This document shows positions 35,364-48,551 of a stretch of 64,000 nt of DNA, in pieces. The translations under genes and the position numbers were made by a program. Below the pieces are notes generated by a model. It was given only the letters and a program-made list of their open reading frames with translations, had not been told where the DNA came from and searched no databases. The DNA comes from Fistulifera solaris (taxonomy: Eukaryota > Bacillariophyta > Bacillariophyceae > Naviculales > Stauroneidaceae), in the NCBI GenBank assembly GCA_030295235.1, contig AP026132.1, forward strand, positions 482,001-546,000. Direction: 5' to 3'. Positions within the stretch are counted from its first letter, which is position 1. Every line of letters begins with the position of its first letter.

Positions 35364-35476
35364 TTTGACTTGACGGAATAATGTAAAGCGGTGCTTAGAC
35401 CCTATCTTAGATAAAGACAGGATCTGGAAGTAGGGTAATGTAGGAAATTTACTAAAAGATTAATGAACAGGGTGTG

Positions 35477-36727
35477 TTATGTCAGAGTCGGCAAGGTGAA
35501 GAAACCGGTAGCACCGCCGGCGTTTTTGCTACTTTCGTCGTCAACGCTACTATCGTCCGAATCGTTCCGCATGATTGTTCCGTCCGGACCAATTATATTC
35601 TCTGGTGGGCTTGATTGAAGTGTTAACTTCATCAAGTAGCCGAATAATGCGGTGTTGATGATAAGAAGGAGCGTCCACGTAATGTTCTTCAAGCCAAGAA
35701 GTGCGAACACAGCCACTACTAAGGTGACCAGAATGCAAACGCCAATCACGTGAGGGTTGTTGCAGACCAGCCGCACTCATGGCGGCTTGCTCTAGAAGCG
35801 TATCCTTATTCGACATCATTTGTCGTTTGTGGGCAATTAAACCCAACATGATGGCTGCGAAAAGGACCATAATCGATAACAAAACCTGGTCTGACGTTTG
35901 CCACCCATTATTAGTATTTTCTTGACCAAGGCGTTTGCACTTTCCGTCGCATGTTTGCTTGTAAGTCCAGGCGGTCGCACACAAAGGTGCCTGCGTTTTG
36001 TGCATTTCGTAGTACTGATCGTCCACATTCTGGTTCATGTCAAACCAGTTCACGCAGTTTTGACATTGTTTGAAAGGTACCTGGAGTTGTGACACGTCAA
36101 TATTGGCGTCGTCGTAACCATCCGACGTGGAGCGCTTCTTGCAATCAATGTCCGAGTAAATGTTGACAGCTAATGCCTGATTCGAGTCGTCGGCGCAACC
36201 AAGCTGCAAGTATATGTATTTGTTGTTTTGAATTTTCTGTGGTACGCAATACACGTATTGACTAACAGAGGGCTCTTCGTATTCGAGACCCTGGTCCTGG
36301 TAGTCCTGGCTTTGCTGCTGCAAATAACCTTGTACAAAGTTTCCGACAGGAACCATGTAAGTACCCACCGGCTCGTCGCCGCAATGATTGTATGCCTTAT
36401 CGTACACTGAAAACACAACAACATCTTCGCGATTGCTACGAAAGGAAAGACGGTGTGAGATAGGCTCAATTTCTGAACCTGTGGACGAAGCATGTCGACT
36501 TACTATCGGATACAGCGTTTCGGTAGAATTGCGTATTCGGTCCAATATTGAATGTATTCGCCACTGCTTTGCTGATTGCCGTTGTTGTAATATCCTTGCT
36601 GGTAGTCGATCGCGTCCATGTTTCCATCTATGTCGTCATTGTACCCATCTTGATTGCCATAATCGTCCGCTCGGGTGTCTCTTGACACCATCAACAGAAC
36701 GAATAAAATGAAAGAAATGCTTCTCAT
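35477..36727 (-). CDS. Secretory multi-pass membrane protein, unrecognised
   Basis: About 385 aa. Signal peptide MRSISFILFVLLMVSRDTRA, then a lumenal domain rich in Q, Y, N and D (GNQQSSGEYIQYW, QQQSQDYQDQ) with several cysteines (CQNC, CATAW, CDGKCKRL), then three hydrophobic segments (LLSIMVLFAAIMLGLIA; VIGVCILVTLVVAVFALLGL; WTLLLIINTALFGYLMKL) and an acidic cytosolic tail. An intron at 36436-36503 joins RCIRY to NREDVVVFS. One frameshift near 35765 separates the first from the second hydrophobic segment; both frames give good membrane helices, so it is probably an error. I recall proteins of this kind only from diatoms, but assign no function. Tail to tail with POP1. Confidence 0.7.
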
Positions 36728-37412
36728 AATAGATCTGTCAATTGTCGTGTTCGAAATGCCCGCGGTGTCGTCAGCTTTTGCCTCTTTTATCTAAATTATT
36801 CCCGAGCAATTCCGAAACAAAACTGCAATTGCTTTTCTTATCTTCCTTTTCACCTATTTCTCACATGCAATAGATAATGATCATCAACAAAGGTCGATCG
36901 TTCATTTTTTTGCCTTGCGGCGTTTTCCACGCGCGATGAAGCCGGCGAGCGAGACGAAAGTACATTCCACTATCAAGAATCCAATGCAACGTAAACCTGA
37001 AGTAGGACCAACAATTTTCAACGGAGAAACCATCTCAACTTTTATTATTTAGGAAACGTCTTAGCCGACGACCGGGACGTTCATCCATAGTGTTCCACTT
37101 ACTTAACGAATAACGGTGCCGGTGTGACGCTATACAAAAATGAGTCCGGTTGCGGTTGCGTCTGTTCGAAGTGTTTTGTTTCGAGCCGTTCATCATTGCT
37201 CCTCATCCTTGTTATTATTTGTTATGCATTACATACAAAACGATTTTACATACGAGTCCATAACCAGCTTTAAAAAGAATTAGAGGTAGTCAAGTTTCTG
37301 GGTACGATAGACAAGACCTTCGGAGAGTGACTACAATTGACGACTCCTTGCCCTGCACGTCGTATGCATCGTGGAATATGAAATCATTTGCATAATACGG
37401 TAAACATTAATA
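36728..37412. promoter_or_regulatory. Divergent promoter region of the membrane protein and VPS13-like gene
   Basis: 685 bp with no supported gene, the longest gene-free stretch in the window. Low-complexity T runs at 36835-36915; nothing else recognised. Confidence 0.4.
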
Positions 37413-40400
37413 ATGCCGAAACAAGCTATTGTTGCAGGTAAGTATTAATCGCATGAAAATTTTGATGACTGAAAGCTACTCATTCATTGATATTGATAGC
37501 TCTGGAAGAGGTTTTCGGAGAATACGTTCTCAATCTTTCCAAAGATGACCTGAAAATCGCCGCATTGAGAGGTAAAATTGCGCTGGAAAATGTACAGCTC
37601 GACGGCGATATGATTGGTGGTCACATATTGGGAGCTTTTGGCCTGACAGGCTTTGGTGTCTTATCGTGCTCGGCGAAATCCGTCAAAATGCATGTGCCGT
37701 GGAAGAATCTAGAGAAAGAAACGACGCGGTTTGAAATTCGCGGCATACATTTGGTTTGCGTTCCCCTGATTTCTAGCACAGCCAACAATCTGTATGGGGC
37801 TGGCACGAGGCAGGATCCGATTTGTACGTTGAAAACTCGAGCGAAGCGACTGGCGCTCTCGCGACTCGAACGGAATTTCTGGAATGGTCTGATACCCGGT
37901 GAAGGCCCTCCTATGAAGAAAAATTAGTCGAGCGGTGAAAGAAGTCGAGAGAGAGCTACGAAAGAGTCGGAAGCGTCGAATGGTACGAGATAGAAAAATG
38001 GAAAGTGAGTTAGATCTCGAGGATGCCATGAATAGTTTAGTGGACGATCTGCAATCAACTGTCATTCATAACGAAGAAAGCGAAGAATTGCTTGAACAAG
38101 TTGATCAACTTCCGGAGCTACCACGTGATTGGAAAGTCAAACTACGTGAAAAGGTGTTGAGAAATATGGAAGCGTCAATTTTCGATACACACATACGATG
38201 CGAAGTTCCAGCTACTTCGGACAGCGGCGATAATGCTTTTGCTTGTGGGTTCACGCTAGATGCCTTCACTGTTCGAACAGCAAATGAAAAATGGCAAGCT
38301 GGAAGCCACGACAAAAGGAACGAGAACGATGGGTCGCCAATGTCGTCGGCACAGGGACACCTTGGACCAAATGAGTACGTCGTGAAAAACAACAAAATTG
38401 GGTACTTCAAAAATCTTTCTCTATACTGGGACGATCAACCTCCATTATTGCTAGCGGAAACGGAACTTCTGCAGGGAAATTCAAAGAAGCTATCAGCAGA
38501 AAAGATTGTCTCACGGGTAGCTGCTGCAATGGAGGTAATGTCGTCGCAGCAGGAGCCAGGCATCATTGTAAGGAATTCCCTATCCGTCACGCGTCAAGCG
38601 TAAGTAAACGCGCATTCCCGGTGTTTCCTATTGCATTTATCTAACAGTTTTTTAGCAAGACCGACCCCGTAAATATTCAAAGTGTACCCCACCAGTATAT
38701 TTGCCAGGGGTTTGACTCTGAGATCCGTTCCAGATGTAGCGACCGAACACAACCTGGTCCCATTTCTTGCTCTGCTGATGTTCTTTCTTGCGAGATAAAT
38801 ATTGATATTCTTCCGGAGCAGTACGCTCAATATCAGAAGTTGAAGACAGACCTGAAAGCGCAGCGACGGTTTGATACGATGTTCCGACAAAGGCCATCTA
38901 GAAACGCGGTGGAAGATCCGCGAGCCTGGTGGAAATACGCCTTTGCATGCGTGATTTCGCGCCCAACTTCTCGCCCTTGGGAAGACATTAAGATTATCTG
39001 CCGAAGCCGATCCAGGTATATGGAGCTAATTTCAAAGAAGAGTCTCAAACCAAAACGGAGTCACGGTTTTCACGCCGGGCTATCCGAGGCGGAAAGCGCT
39101 GAACTGTTGGAACTAGAAAGTCTTTTGCCGTTAGAGGCTCTCCTCGCATTTCATTTGCTTGCTTTAAGAAAGGTATATTGGCTTCAAAAGAAAGAATCTG
39201 ATCCGGGAATTTCGAAAGAGAAAAGTTTGTCCGCCAAATCTCTCAGTCCTTTTCGACTGCTCCGACAAAGAAATTCCAGGCGAGAGAAGAAAGGAGACAC
39301 CAACAAGACTGATTCGCCACTGAGAAGTAGTGATACCGGGGAAAGATTACAACAGTCTTTTAAGGGGTTCTCATTGTTCGATGCCATGACACTTCGGTTG
39401 GGTAAGAAAATGTGGTTCGTTGACTGGCGGCTTCATGATATGACAGTGAATATTGCAATTCACAATACGATTCAGCGCGAGCATTCCTTAAGATTGGTTA
39501 TTCGTACCTCTGGTCGTTCTAGAGTGTTTGGTTTGGGGAACAGAGATTTCTTTTTCGACATCAACCAATGTGACTTGAGCCACGGGGAAGATAAAACACT
39601 CTTCACGCGCTTTCATGGTGGGGTCGAAGAGAAGGAAGAAGATTTGGACGAATTTCTTGAATCGGAGGAGCGCCTTTCGACGTTGTCATTTTGTGACAAA
39701 AGTCAAGGTGCGGGTTTAGACTTGAACACATCGGCAGACTTTCTCGAACTTCCACCAGTGGGTACAGTTTGCCGTATCGCAGCTGGTCGTACGAAGGACT
39801 TGCTTAAAGTTAGCGTCTCAGCTCATCCGTTGACTCTACTTTGGACATCTTCTCTTTTGATTCCATATCGGAATTCATGGGGAGAAGCGACCCTGGTCTG
39901 AAGATCGAACTTACTGAGCATATAAAAAATGCCACACCGCTTGCCAGGAAAGCGCAGCTCGCGTTTCTATCACCAGCTTCTTCCGCTTTACACATCAATG
40001 TCGCAGCTCCAAATATTTGGATTCCAGTTGTATCGAATGGAAGAGAAGGTGCACTTTTGTTGACGCCGGAAACATGAAATTCTCTTCGCACAAAAGCGAA
40101 GGAAAGGTTGAATCGGACTGGGATATCAGGGCATCTGATTTGCAGGTCAATTTTGTTCGTGGTTATAGTGTATCTCGTTTAAATCACGAGTCCCTATACA
40201 TAGATACATTTTACAGAACGGAAACGTCTGTGATCAGACCGTTTTCAGTTGAGGCATACAGCAAGATATGGGATGAAGGTAATCAATTAGACGACTCGAT
40301 CGCGAAGTGCGGTGCAGCGCTCTCTGGACAAATCAGGTGCCAGAACGTTGTTGTCAGTCCAATTTGTCTTAGTCTGGTAGATGCAGAGGTACTTGCTCGA

Positions 40401-43400
40401 TCTTTTGGAAAGATATATACGAAAGGAATTGGTCATCTACAAAGTAGGGAAGGAGAAGACAATAAGGCAACTACTTTACATCTCCGCCGTGAAGACAGAA
40501 AGCTTGATCTTCTTATTCGCTCAGGCATACCACGGCGCTTCAACATGAAGATAGACAAGATCGAAATAGCCGTTGAAGGGCACTCCAAACGACGATCGCC
40601 TCTAGCAACGGATGATAAGACCATTCTATCAATGGATGATACTACCCTATATGACGTTGCTCCTCCTGTTAGAATATATTTGGTCGAAATCTTTCACATC
40701 TGCTTGGAGCGATCGATAAGGGGAGAAGTCGAGACGGCGAAGCTGTCCCTGTTCGATGCCTCGATCACCCGACTTCGCGAAGGCTCATTCTACACACCCC
40801 TTCGGCTTGACCGAGTACCTGTCGAGTCTGAGAATCGCATTTTGCAATATTCTCGTCAGCGTCTCGAAAATGTTAGCGATAATCATGGAGGGGATTCTCA
40901 ACTTTACGTACTCAGTGTATTATTCCTTCGGGACAAAGTGGCCAATCTGGATGAAATAGAGATTGAACTAAACTTTGTCACGGTGCGCGATACACCAACA
41001 ACCTTGAAGGATTGCGCAAAAGCTTTTAGAAAGATACTTGAATTGGTGCAATTGGCAACGAAAGAAATGGAACGAAAGGTTCACGAAGCTGGTCGCAAAG
41101 CTCGTCGAAACAGATTCGGTAAGTCGTTTGCGTTAATCTTTACATAGTGGGTCTTGGTCTTCCTGACGAATCTTCCAGCACATGGCCCGCAGTCACGCCC
41201 AACTAGTCCAGGATTGACGGGAAGGCCCTTTTCTCCTTCCATGTCTACTTCAGAGGATAAATCGACGATGTTGACACCTCCGGGAACCCCAGATTCCAGA
41301 CTAGCTTCAGATTCGAGTATCTTACTAAAAATCACCCTCAATGAAAATACGATCTTGGCCGGAAGACCAACTTTACTTTACGCGGAAAGATCGCAGCTAA
41401 TGGGAGAGCGAGCGCAGTACGCTGTTATACAGATTTTGTCGAACGCACGAATCATGTTTCAAAGCATAGAGAATCCAGATGGGACAGGCACTAAAACTCT
41501 ACACGTCAGCGTGGAGGATGTTTCTTCGCTGGTTAACACCGAATTTGAACGAGTAGCCAGATCTGAAGCGCCACCGATGATCGGACCATTCGGTTCGGAG
41601 TTTCGAATTGTTTACGCGACGGAGAACCTCGGGTGTGTGGTATCTCAAGATGTTTCGCTGGATTGCGAAACCATAAAATGCCGCTTGACTCCAAACGATC
41701 TCTCAATCATCATTTCCATATTACGGCGGATGTATGAAAGATTCAGAGACTTTAGCGCGGGATCGAATTTAGCCGATGAATTGCGCTCTACTCCATCGCG
41801 AAATACTATTCACAATTTTGTACGGTATCAGAAGAAAGGGACTGGGGTTGCAACTACTGTGCGGGCTGAAATTTATGCCTTTTCTTTCGTTCTACTAAGA
41901 GCATTTAAGTCTCATGCTGGCGCTCCTGAGTTTTTGGATTTCAAAATTCAGCAAATCAAGCTCAAGCTGGAAGGTTGCCTTTCGGCGCTCTATGGCGACT
42001 GTTCAGCTCTTTTGTCCATCAATTCATTTAACTCTGATGCCGAAGACTGGGAATACACCGTTGAGCCCTTTTCTTTCGTTATTTCTTTGGATCAAATGCC
42101 TAACGAGATGGTAAGTGCTTGTTCGTGTGTGGTTTAAGTGGCGCATTGCCTTTCTCATTTTCTTTATATAAGTCTATGAATGCGCGTTGCAGCGGTCGAC
42201 TGAATCTTAATTTAACCGGCGTTCTTCTGAGAGATTTAGCTCAAATGAAGCTCGATATTTCTAAAGACGACGACACTGATAGTTTCCATGATAACATAAG
42301 CCGATCGGCACTTTCGACCGTCGGTTTGAGACGGGCGACGGAAGCCAAAACAATCAAAATGACCAACGTGACAGGCCTTGACTTAAATGTGCAGCATAAC
42401 TTGGCCCCGGCAGGTCGTCATATGATTTCGGTTGCAGGTAATACCGAAGTCGTTTTGGGCCATGTAGCGGAGGAACAAGCACATGATCAATACGCGATGT
42501 CAGTAGGACTTACCTCCTCATCTACAGCACTCATTGGCGCGCGTCAGCCACTTGACGACATACCAATATCTTCGTCATCCCTTGGCGACTTTCGCCTCTA
42601 CGTTTTGTATCCTGCATCCTCTGAACTAGGAAAGAAGAAAGAAACTGAATTATCGAGCCATAACGTTGAGCCAGTAGTTGAGTCGTGCATCCGCAACGAG
42701 AGGCTAAAACCAAGCATCAGCGATGTGTTTGGGCTTTCCAAGGGAAAAGATCTACTTTCGTCAGAAGTTTGGCCCTTGGACGAAGATAATACCGAAAGCT
42801 TTCTTAGCGAGGTCTCAGGAAAAGAAATTGGGAGAAACATTCTCTACGGTCAGAAGACCCGACGAAGTGACCCGGGAAATTGGATAAAACCATATTTAAA
42901 GAGCGATCCCCCCTGAATGGAGTGATATGACGGGCAGTCAAGTTGAAACAAGGAATGTATGTAAGCAGCGTTGTGCATTTAAAACTTTTCTTCATTTCGA
43001 TGCTAAAATTCTTTTCCGTTCGTCACCTGTGGTTAACAGCAATTTAAGTTGCCTGACAAACGTTGGTTTTGGGTGGACGACTGGTCTGTCAATTTGAATG
43101 GTAAATTGGGGCTTCACACCGACGCTGACGGCTGGGAATACCATGCAGAGTTTGAGACATTTACAAAAAGCAAACGTTCTTACCAACGAGGCGACGTATG
43201 CAGACGTCAACGTTGGTCGAGGACTAGAATGTTGCATCCCCGTAAAGGGGACGAGTTGTTTCGTCCAATAAAACTGATATGGGAAACGTCACGCGATGAA
43301 AATGGTAATTACTTTGTATCACTGCGGAGCAACCTTCGAGTCTTGAACAAGACTGGAGCACCCTTGTCAGCATTACTATATTGCCCATCGTGGGATAATG

Positions 43401-46400
43401 ACGAACTGGCAGGAACCATGCAACCGGGTGAACACCTGGACGTGCCTGTGATTTTGACCTCTGCTATTTATATGAGAATTGCTACGCCTCCAAGTACGCA
43501 GCAGGCAACAATGAAGGAGTGTATGTCAACGGACCGCTTCCTGATAGTACCGAAATCTCAGGAATCCTCAAACTTCATACGTACTTCTATGGATTTAAGA
43601 GACATATCAGGGACGACTCTTCATTATCTTGTTGAAATCAAAAGTAAAGGTGGGACTGTCGATATAATTATTGAATCTGTATTCCGGGTTATGAATCTCC
43701 TTCCTTGCCAGCTAGAATGCCAGATTGGACATTCCCGGGTAGCGCAAGGGGTACGTTCCATTGCACAAACAGAAGTGTTATCGATCAGCACCGGGAAAGA
43801 AGGGTTCTGTACTGCGGTTAACCCTTGGCGTACACCACACATATCTTTACGAGTACCGGGGTACAGATGGAGTTCTTGGCATCGAATTGTGAATAGAAAT
43901 GCCAAATCGGATACGTGGCGTCCGTCAACGAAAGAGGAAAACTCGCATTTTACATTTCACGGAGACTCTGACTTTGCTAATGAGCTTACAACGGTCGTAA
44001 CTTTTGAGAGGATAGGGAGATTTGGTGATCCACTAACATTACTTTTGAGTGTAGAGTGTGGTCACTGCCCTGTCCTTCGTGTATACTCCCAATACTGGAT
44101 CGTAGATAAAACCGGTTTCGGATGCCGTTTTTCTGAGGGATTTCTCGACATCTTAGCTTCAACTCCCGATAATCAAACATCGCGCCGCTCTCATCTACTC
44201 CCCGAAGAGAAAAGCAATCCTGAAATGAGGAAGGATTTGACGATGGCCGGCAACCAGTGGTCGATTGGCATGAACGGAATGACCTTATACTTCTCGAAAA
44301 GGGAAAAGTTGACAATGTGCATCGAGGTTCGTAACGGGTATACTAGATCTGATAGCGAGAGAGTTCGCACAAAATGGATATCCCCTCTTGATATCTCGAA
44401 CGTTTTACCAAAAACAGTCTTCTCCGTGGAAGAAAGCAACGGTGAAAGGCTTTTTGAGCTTGCATTTAATGTTACTGTGTGCCCAGGTGTCTTCTGCCGA
44501 ACAAAAATCATCACGCTGCTTCCGCGATTTCAAATCATTAATTTGCTTCATCGTGAACTGGTCATTGGTCAAGATGGAAGTCTTGACAGTCCCACAGTCA
44601 TATCATCTCAGTCTACTTCAACCTTCCATTGGGAAAATGGGTCCCTTCCTTTGAAGGCACGACTCGGAGCACCAACGGGCGATGAACTGCGACGGAAAAA
44701 TTACGATAACTGCTGGAGCAACGGAGTTTTTCAGATCGATAGAGTAGGGATCACATCGTTGCGACTACCCGTCAGTGGCAACGTCGTGGTTGGCCCCATG
44801 GTAGTACAGGCTGAAGTGAGACTAGCAACGAAAGACCAACACTCGGCCGTTGTTGTGGTATTTTGGTCAGCAAACGACAAGTCCAATCCTCTTTACATAT
44901 TGCGAAATCGAACAAGGTACACTATACTCTGCCGCCAGCCGATCAGCACGCACCCTTCAACCAAAGAGGACGATAAAGGAATTCATACAAGGGTGATAGC
45001 TGAGAGTTGTACACCAAGGGCATCCTTCGACACTGATCTTCCGTGTGGGGCTGAACTGGCTCCTGCTATGAGTTCTTTTTTCGGTGTTGAACAAGTACAT
45101 GAGTTCGTTTGGACGATCGAAAGCAACCAGGAGACTTGTTTTGGTTTCGACAACCCAGACAAACCTCGCGTTCTTGAGTGGTGCTGCGTGACGAGCAAGA
45201 AGATTTCTTTTGGTAATGTCAAAAATCCCTCGTACATTGAAATAGATGAAATGGGATCTTTTAGTGTCTTTCGGCTACCAGGAAGAAAACAAATCCAATG
45301 TACTATCAAAGCGGAGCACTCGACGAAAGTGGTGGAATTTGTGGAGGACAATACATATTGCTTGTCACCATCATTTCGTGCCCAATTTGATAGTGATGTG
45401 CTTGGATCTCTGGCGGAGGCCGGAGTTGGGGCTGGTGTAGAACCTGTCAGCATGATGAAGGAAGATAAGGAACATGAAGAAGAAATTGCTTTCGGTGTAA
45501 AGATATGCATCCCCTCGCTGTTCGTAAGCGTTATTGATAATGCAGACCCTCACGTCAATGGACGCGAAATCTTGGTCGCACGAGCAGAAAAAATCTATTT
45601 CGGCTTTTCTCAAACAAGAGAGGGATATCACGAGTTGGAATTGACAATAGGTACTTTCCAAGCGGACAACCATGTCCGGAATTCTATTCACCCAATTTTA
45701 GTGAGTACAATTGAGATTTTTTTCGACCATATTTTCCACGAACTTCGTCTCTCACATTCCTTTGAAGGTCTTTTGTCCCCAAAGTGATCCAAAGGATCCC
45801 CTTGTGCACATGTCGGCAGTACGCCGTATCCAGGATTTGCGCAATACTTTCGTGTTCCAGTATGCTGCTATTCGGCTTCTCGAGATCGAGATTTACTTGG
45901 ATCGAAGGTGCGTGAGAGTAGGTGACATTTATGTTTGCATGACAGGCGCTAACAGATCAATCTCCCCAAATCCCAGAACTGCCGAAACAATTGCTCGTTT
46001 CATCGAGCCCCTTACCACGCCTGCAGAGAATCGCGTAGAAGAGATTGACTGGGTCGCCAAGCTTACGCAATCGATTGAAGCATCCTTCACAAATCTAGAC
46101 CATCGTGTCCCCAAAGAAATCGAGACAATGATACATATGGCGAATTCTGGTCGAATTTATTTTGAAAGGCTGCATCTACACCCAGTGCGGATTGGGCTTA
46201 CCTTCACACAAGAGTGGATGGACTGGACACCCGGCTCGGAAAGCATGATGCTATTCCAATTTCTTCGCGGAATGGTGCGTGTCTGAACAAATTTTCTTCA
46301 TAACTTGGGATTCTTTCTTACACTCTATCTCGTTTTTCATGATAGACATCGATATCCAATGCCCCTCTTGTTTTCACGTCCTTTGTCGTTGGGCATGTCT

Positions 46401-48161
46401 TCGAAGCCCCACAGACCTTGATGCGCGTCATCGCCACACACTATTCTTCGCAACTAACAAAGCAAATTTTTGGGATTTTGGGAAGTCTAGCTATTCTGGG
46501 CGCTCCAGCGGATTTCATTTCAAACGTGGGGAGTGGTGTGCGGGACTTTTTTACGAGCCAATACAAGGCGCTGTTCACGGCCCCCGCCAGTTCATAGAAG
46601 GGCTTGAGGCAGGGACGCAGAGCCTCGCTCGAGGAGTGTTTGTCGGAGTGGTTCGAGGAGTGTCGAATGTCACAGAAGTTGTAAATACTAATCTCGCTGG
46701 CTTGACTGCCGACGATGAATTCATGGACGAGAGACGCGCGTACCAACGAATCATGACGGATACGATCAGTAGAGGACTAGAACACCGTACTTTCTCGGAT
46801 TCTCTTTATCTTGCTGGGGCCAGTGTGGCCCGAAGTGTCAGATCGGGCGCATTGGGCATTGTTGAACAGCCTGGGGTTTATGCTTCTAAACAGGGGCCCG
46901 TTGGTTTTGCTAAAGGTGTTGGAAAGGCCTTAATTGGCGCCGTGGTCAAACCCGTGGTTGGCATTGGTGATGCAGCTGTCTTGGTAATGAATCATCTCTC
47001 GGATGCAACGAGCAAGAAGAGGATAATTCCGAAATTACCAATCCGGATGAGGAGAGCTTTACCTTGTCGCTCTATTGAGAAGATAAATTGCGTGCGGTTG
47101 GAACCGTTTGACGAGCGAGCCGCTAAAGCACAGAGAATTGTGACAGGAGGCGACACTTTGGATGATGTCTACATCGGACACATCGACATCCCGAATCATC
47201 TGATCATCGCTAGTGAGCAATGTCTCTGGGCTATTGATAGGAGATCTCGAGAACCATGGTGCGTTGATTGGGAAGAAATAAGCCATTTCGGAACATCGGA
47301 TGGGGGGATTCGTATTGTTATATTTAGTCAGAATGGCGTGAAAGCTTACATGTTTCAGACGGAGAGTATTGCTCAATCGACACAGCTTCATAATCTCCTG
47401 TCCATGCAAAGTCGAAAGATGGTAAGTCTCGCAATAATTATCCCATGAACGGTGTGTTGTGAGTTGTACTCATGGCGCATTTTGATTACTTGGAAAGGCA
47501 AATTGCTCGGAACTTGAGGGCGCAATCTTGAGTGCTGACCCTGATAGCCTGTCACGGCGAACCATTCCCGGCATCAAAGCCAGACAAGTCGACCACGTGT
47601 TCGGGAGTATCAACAACTCTAAACGAAGACTCGGAAGCAATGTAAAAGATGAAGTTGACCTAGTGGAGCAATGTCGTGCGCGTGTTCGTGCTATCGGAAG
47701 TGAGTCGTCAAGCTACTTTAGAAGTCTTGATGACGAGGCATGGACGCTTGTCTCCAATTGGGGACAAGTTTTTTCTGGTCTGAGTTCCCGCAGGTGCATC
47801 GTAGCCAGCATCATCAATGGCACTGGCGGGCCCCTGCAAATCAAATCTGCTAAGCTACTGGAAGGCGGTAGTCCTTGCTATTCCATCCCCACAAAAGAGT
47901 ATAACGCACAACAGGGAATTTTGTACTCGGGCGGATGTATTCTTTTTTTTTGCATGGGGCGTAGCACCGAACTTGCTCCAAGCTGGAAACGTCTTCATGC
48001 ATATCGAAACAAATGCATTTGAATGCGAACTGGCGGATCACAAAGACCGTGCTACGTACGGGAAAGCGATGCCCGGTTACAAAGTAGGATTCCTAGAAAA
48101 AAGCTACGATGACAGTGGCTGGTGGGCAAAGTATTGGATACTTGCTCGCTCTGTAAAATAA
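37413..48161 (+). CDS. VPS13: VPS13-like bridge lipid-transfer protein
   Basis: Rod-shaped protein that moves bulk lipid between organelles at contact sites. Exon 1 (MPKQAIVA) splices at 37438-37499 to ALEEVFGEYVLNLSKDDLK, the chorein N-domain. Later landmarks: EEYAQYQKL-type repeats, PEWSDMTGSQ near 42925, KRWFWVDDW near 43060 and the VAB-type beta-rich region (43100-45700). Then come the C-terminal TSISNAPLVFTSFVVGHVFEAP, LGAPADFISNVGSGVRDFF and GPRQFIEGLEAGTQSL (ATG-C) and a PH-like end. Introns: 37438-37499, 38600-38655, 41119-41178, 42111-42172, 42957-43039, 45701-45767, 46275-46345, 47422-47497. Six one-base shifts, mostly in homopolymers (near 37920, 39840, 40060, 42912, 46545, 47945), are probably errors. 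About 3,350 aa. An extra C-terminal domain of about 110 aa follows the PH-like part. Confidence 0.9.
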
Positions 48162-48551
48162 TGCTGTATATTATGCAAGACCTGCCTCGTTGTGCGTTTG
48201 AGAGGTTTTACTAGTCTTTTTCTCGGTGCCCTAATAGTCTACGCCAGGACCCAGGACGTATTACAGTGAGTGAGTCACTATCGTCCCGCGACTCGAATCT
48301 TCAGTTTATTACGTAGTAGTTGGCGGTTGGCGGTCTTCTTTTAACGAAAGCAGTACCGGATAGTGTTGCATGGTACTAAGAGCTGGAGAAAACGCATCGT
48401 AACCTTAGCGTGAAAAGATGACTGACTTCTTTTTGAAAGAAGTAGAGATCGAGAAGGCTTATTACTTGTATTGCATTGTTGCGATGCGATTCCACTCGCA
48501 TTTAATACCTTGTTTTACTTCCTCGCTGACAGGCATAATCACCTTGATCAA
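48162..48551. other. Intergenic, VPS13 3' end and GPR107-like 5' region
   Basis: 390 bp. No supported gene or recognisable site. Confidence 0.4.

Noticed and set aside
36436-36503. Frameshift between signal-peptide exon and lumenal domain of the membrane protein
   Set aside because: An intron with donor GTAAGT and acceptor TTCGTAG joins the two parts in phase.
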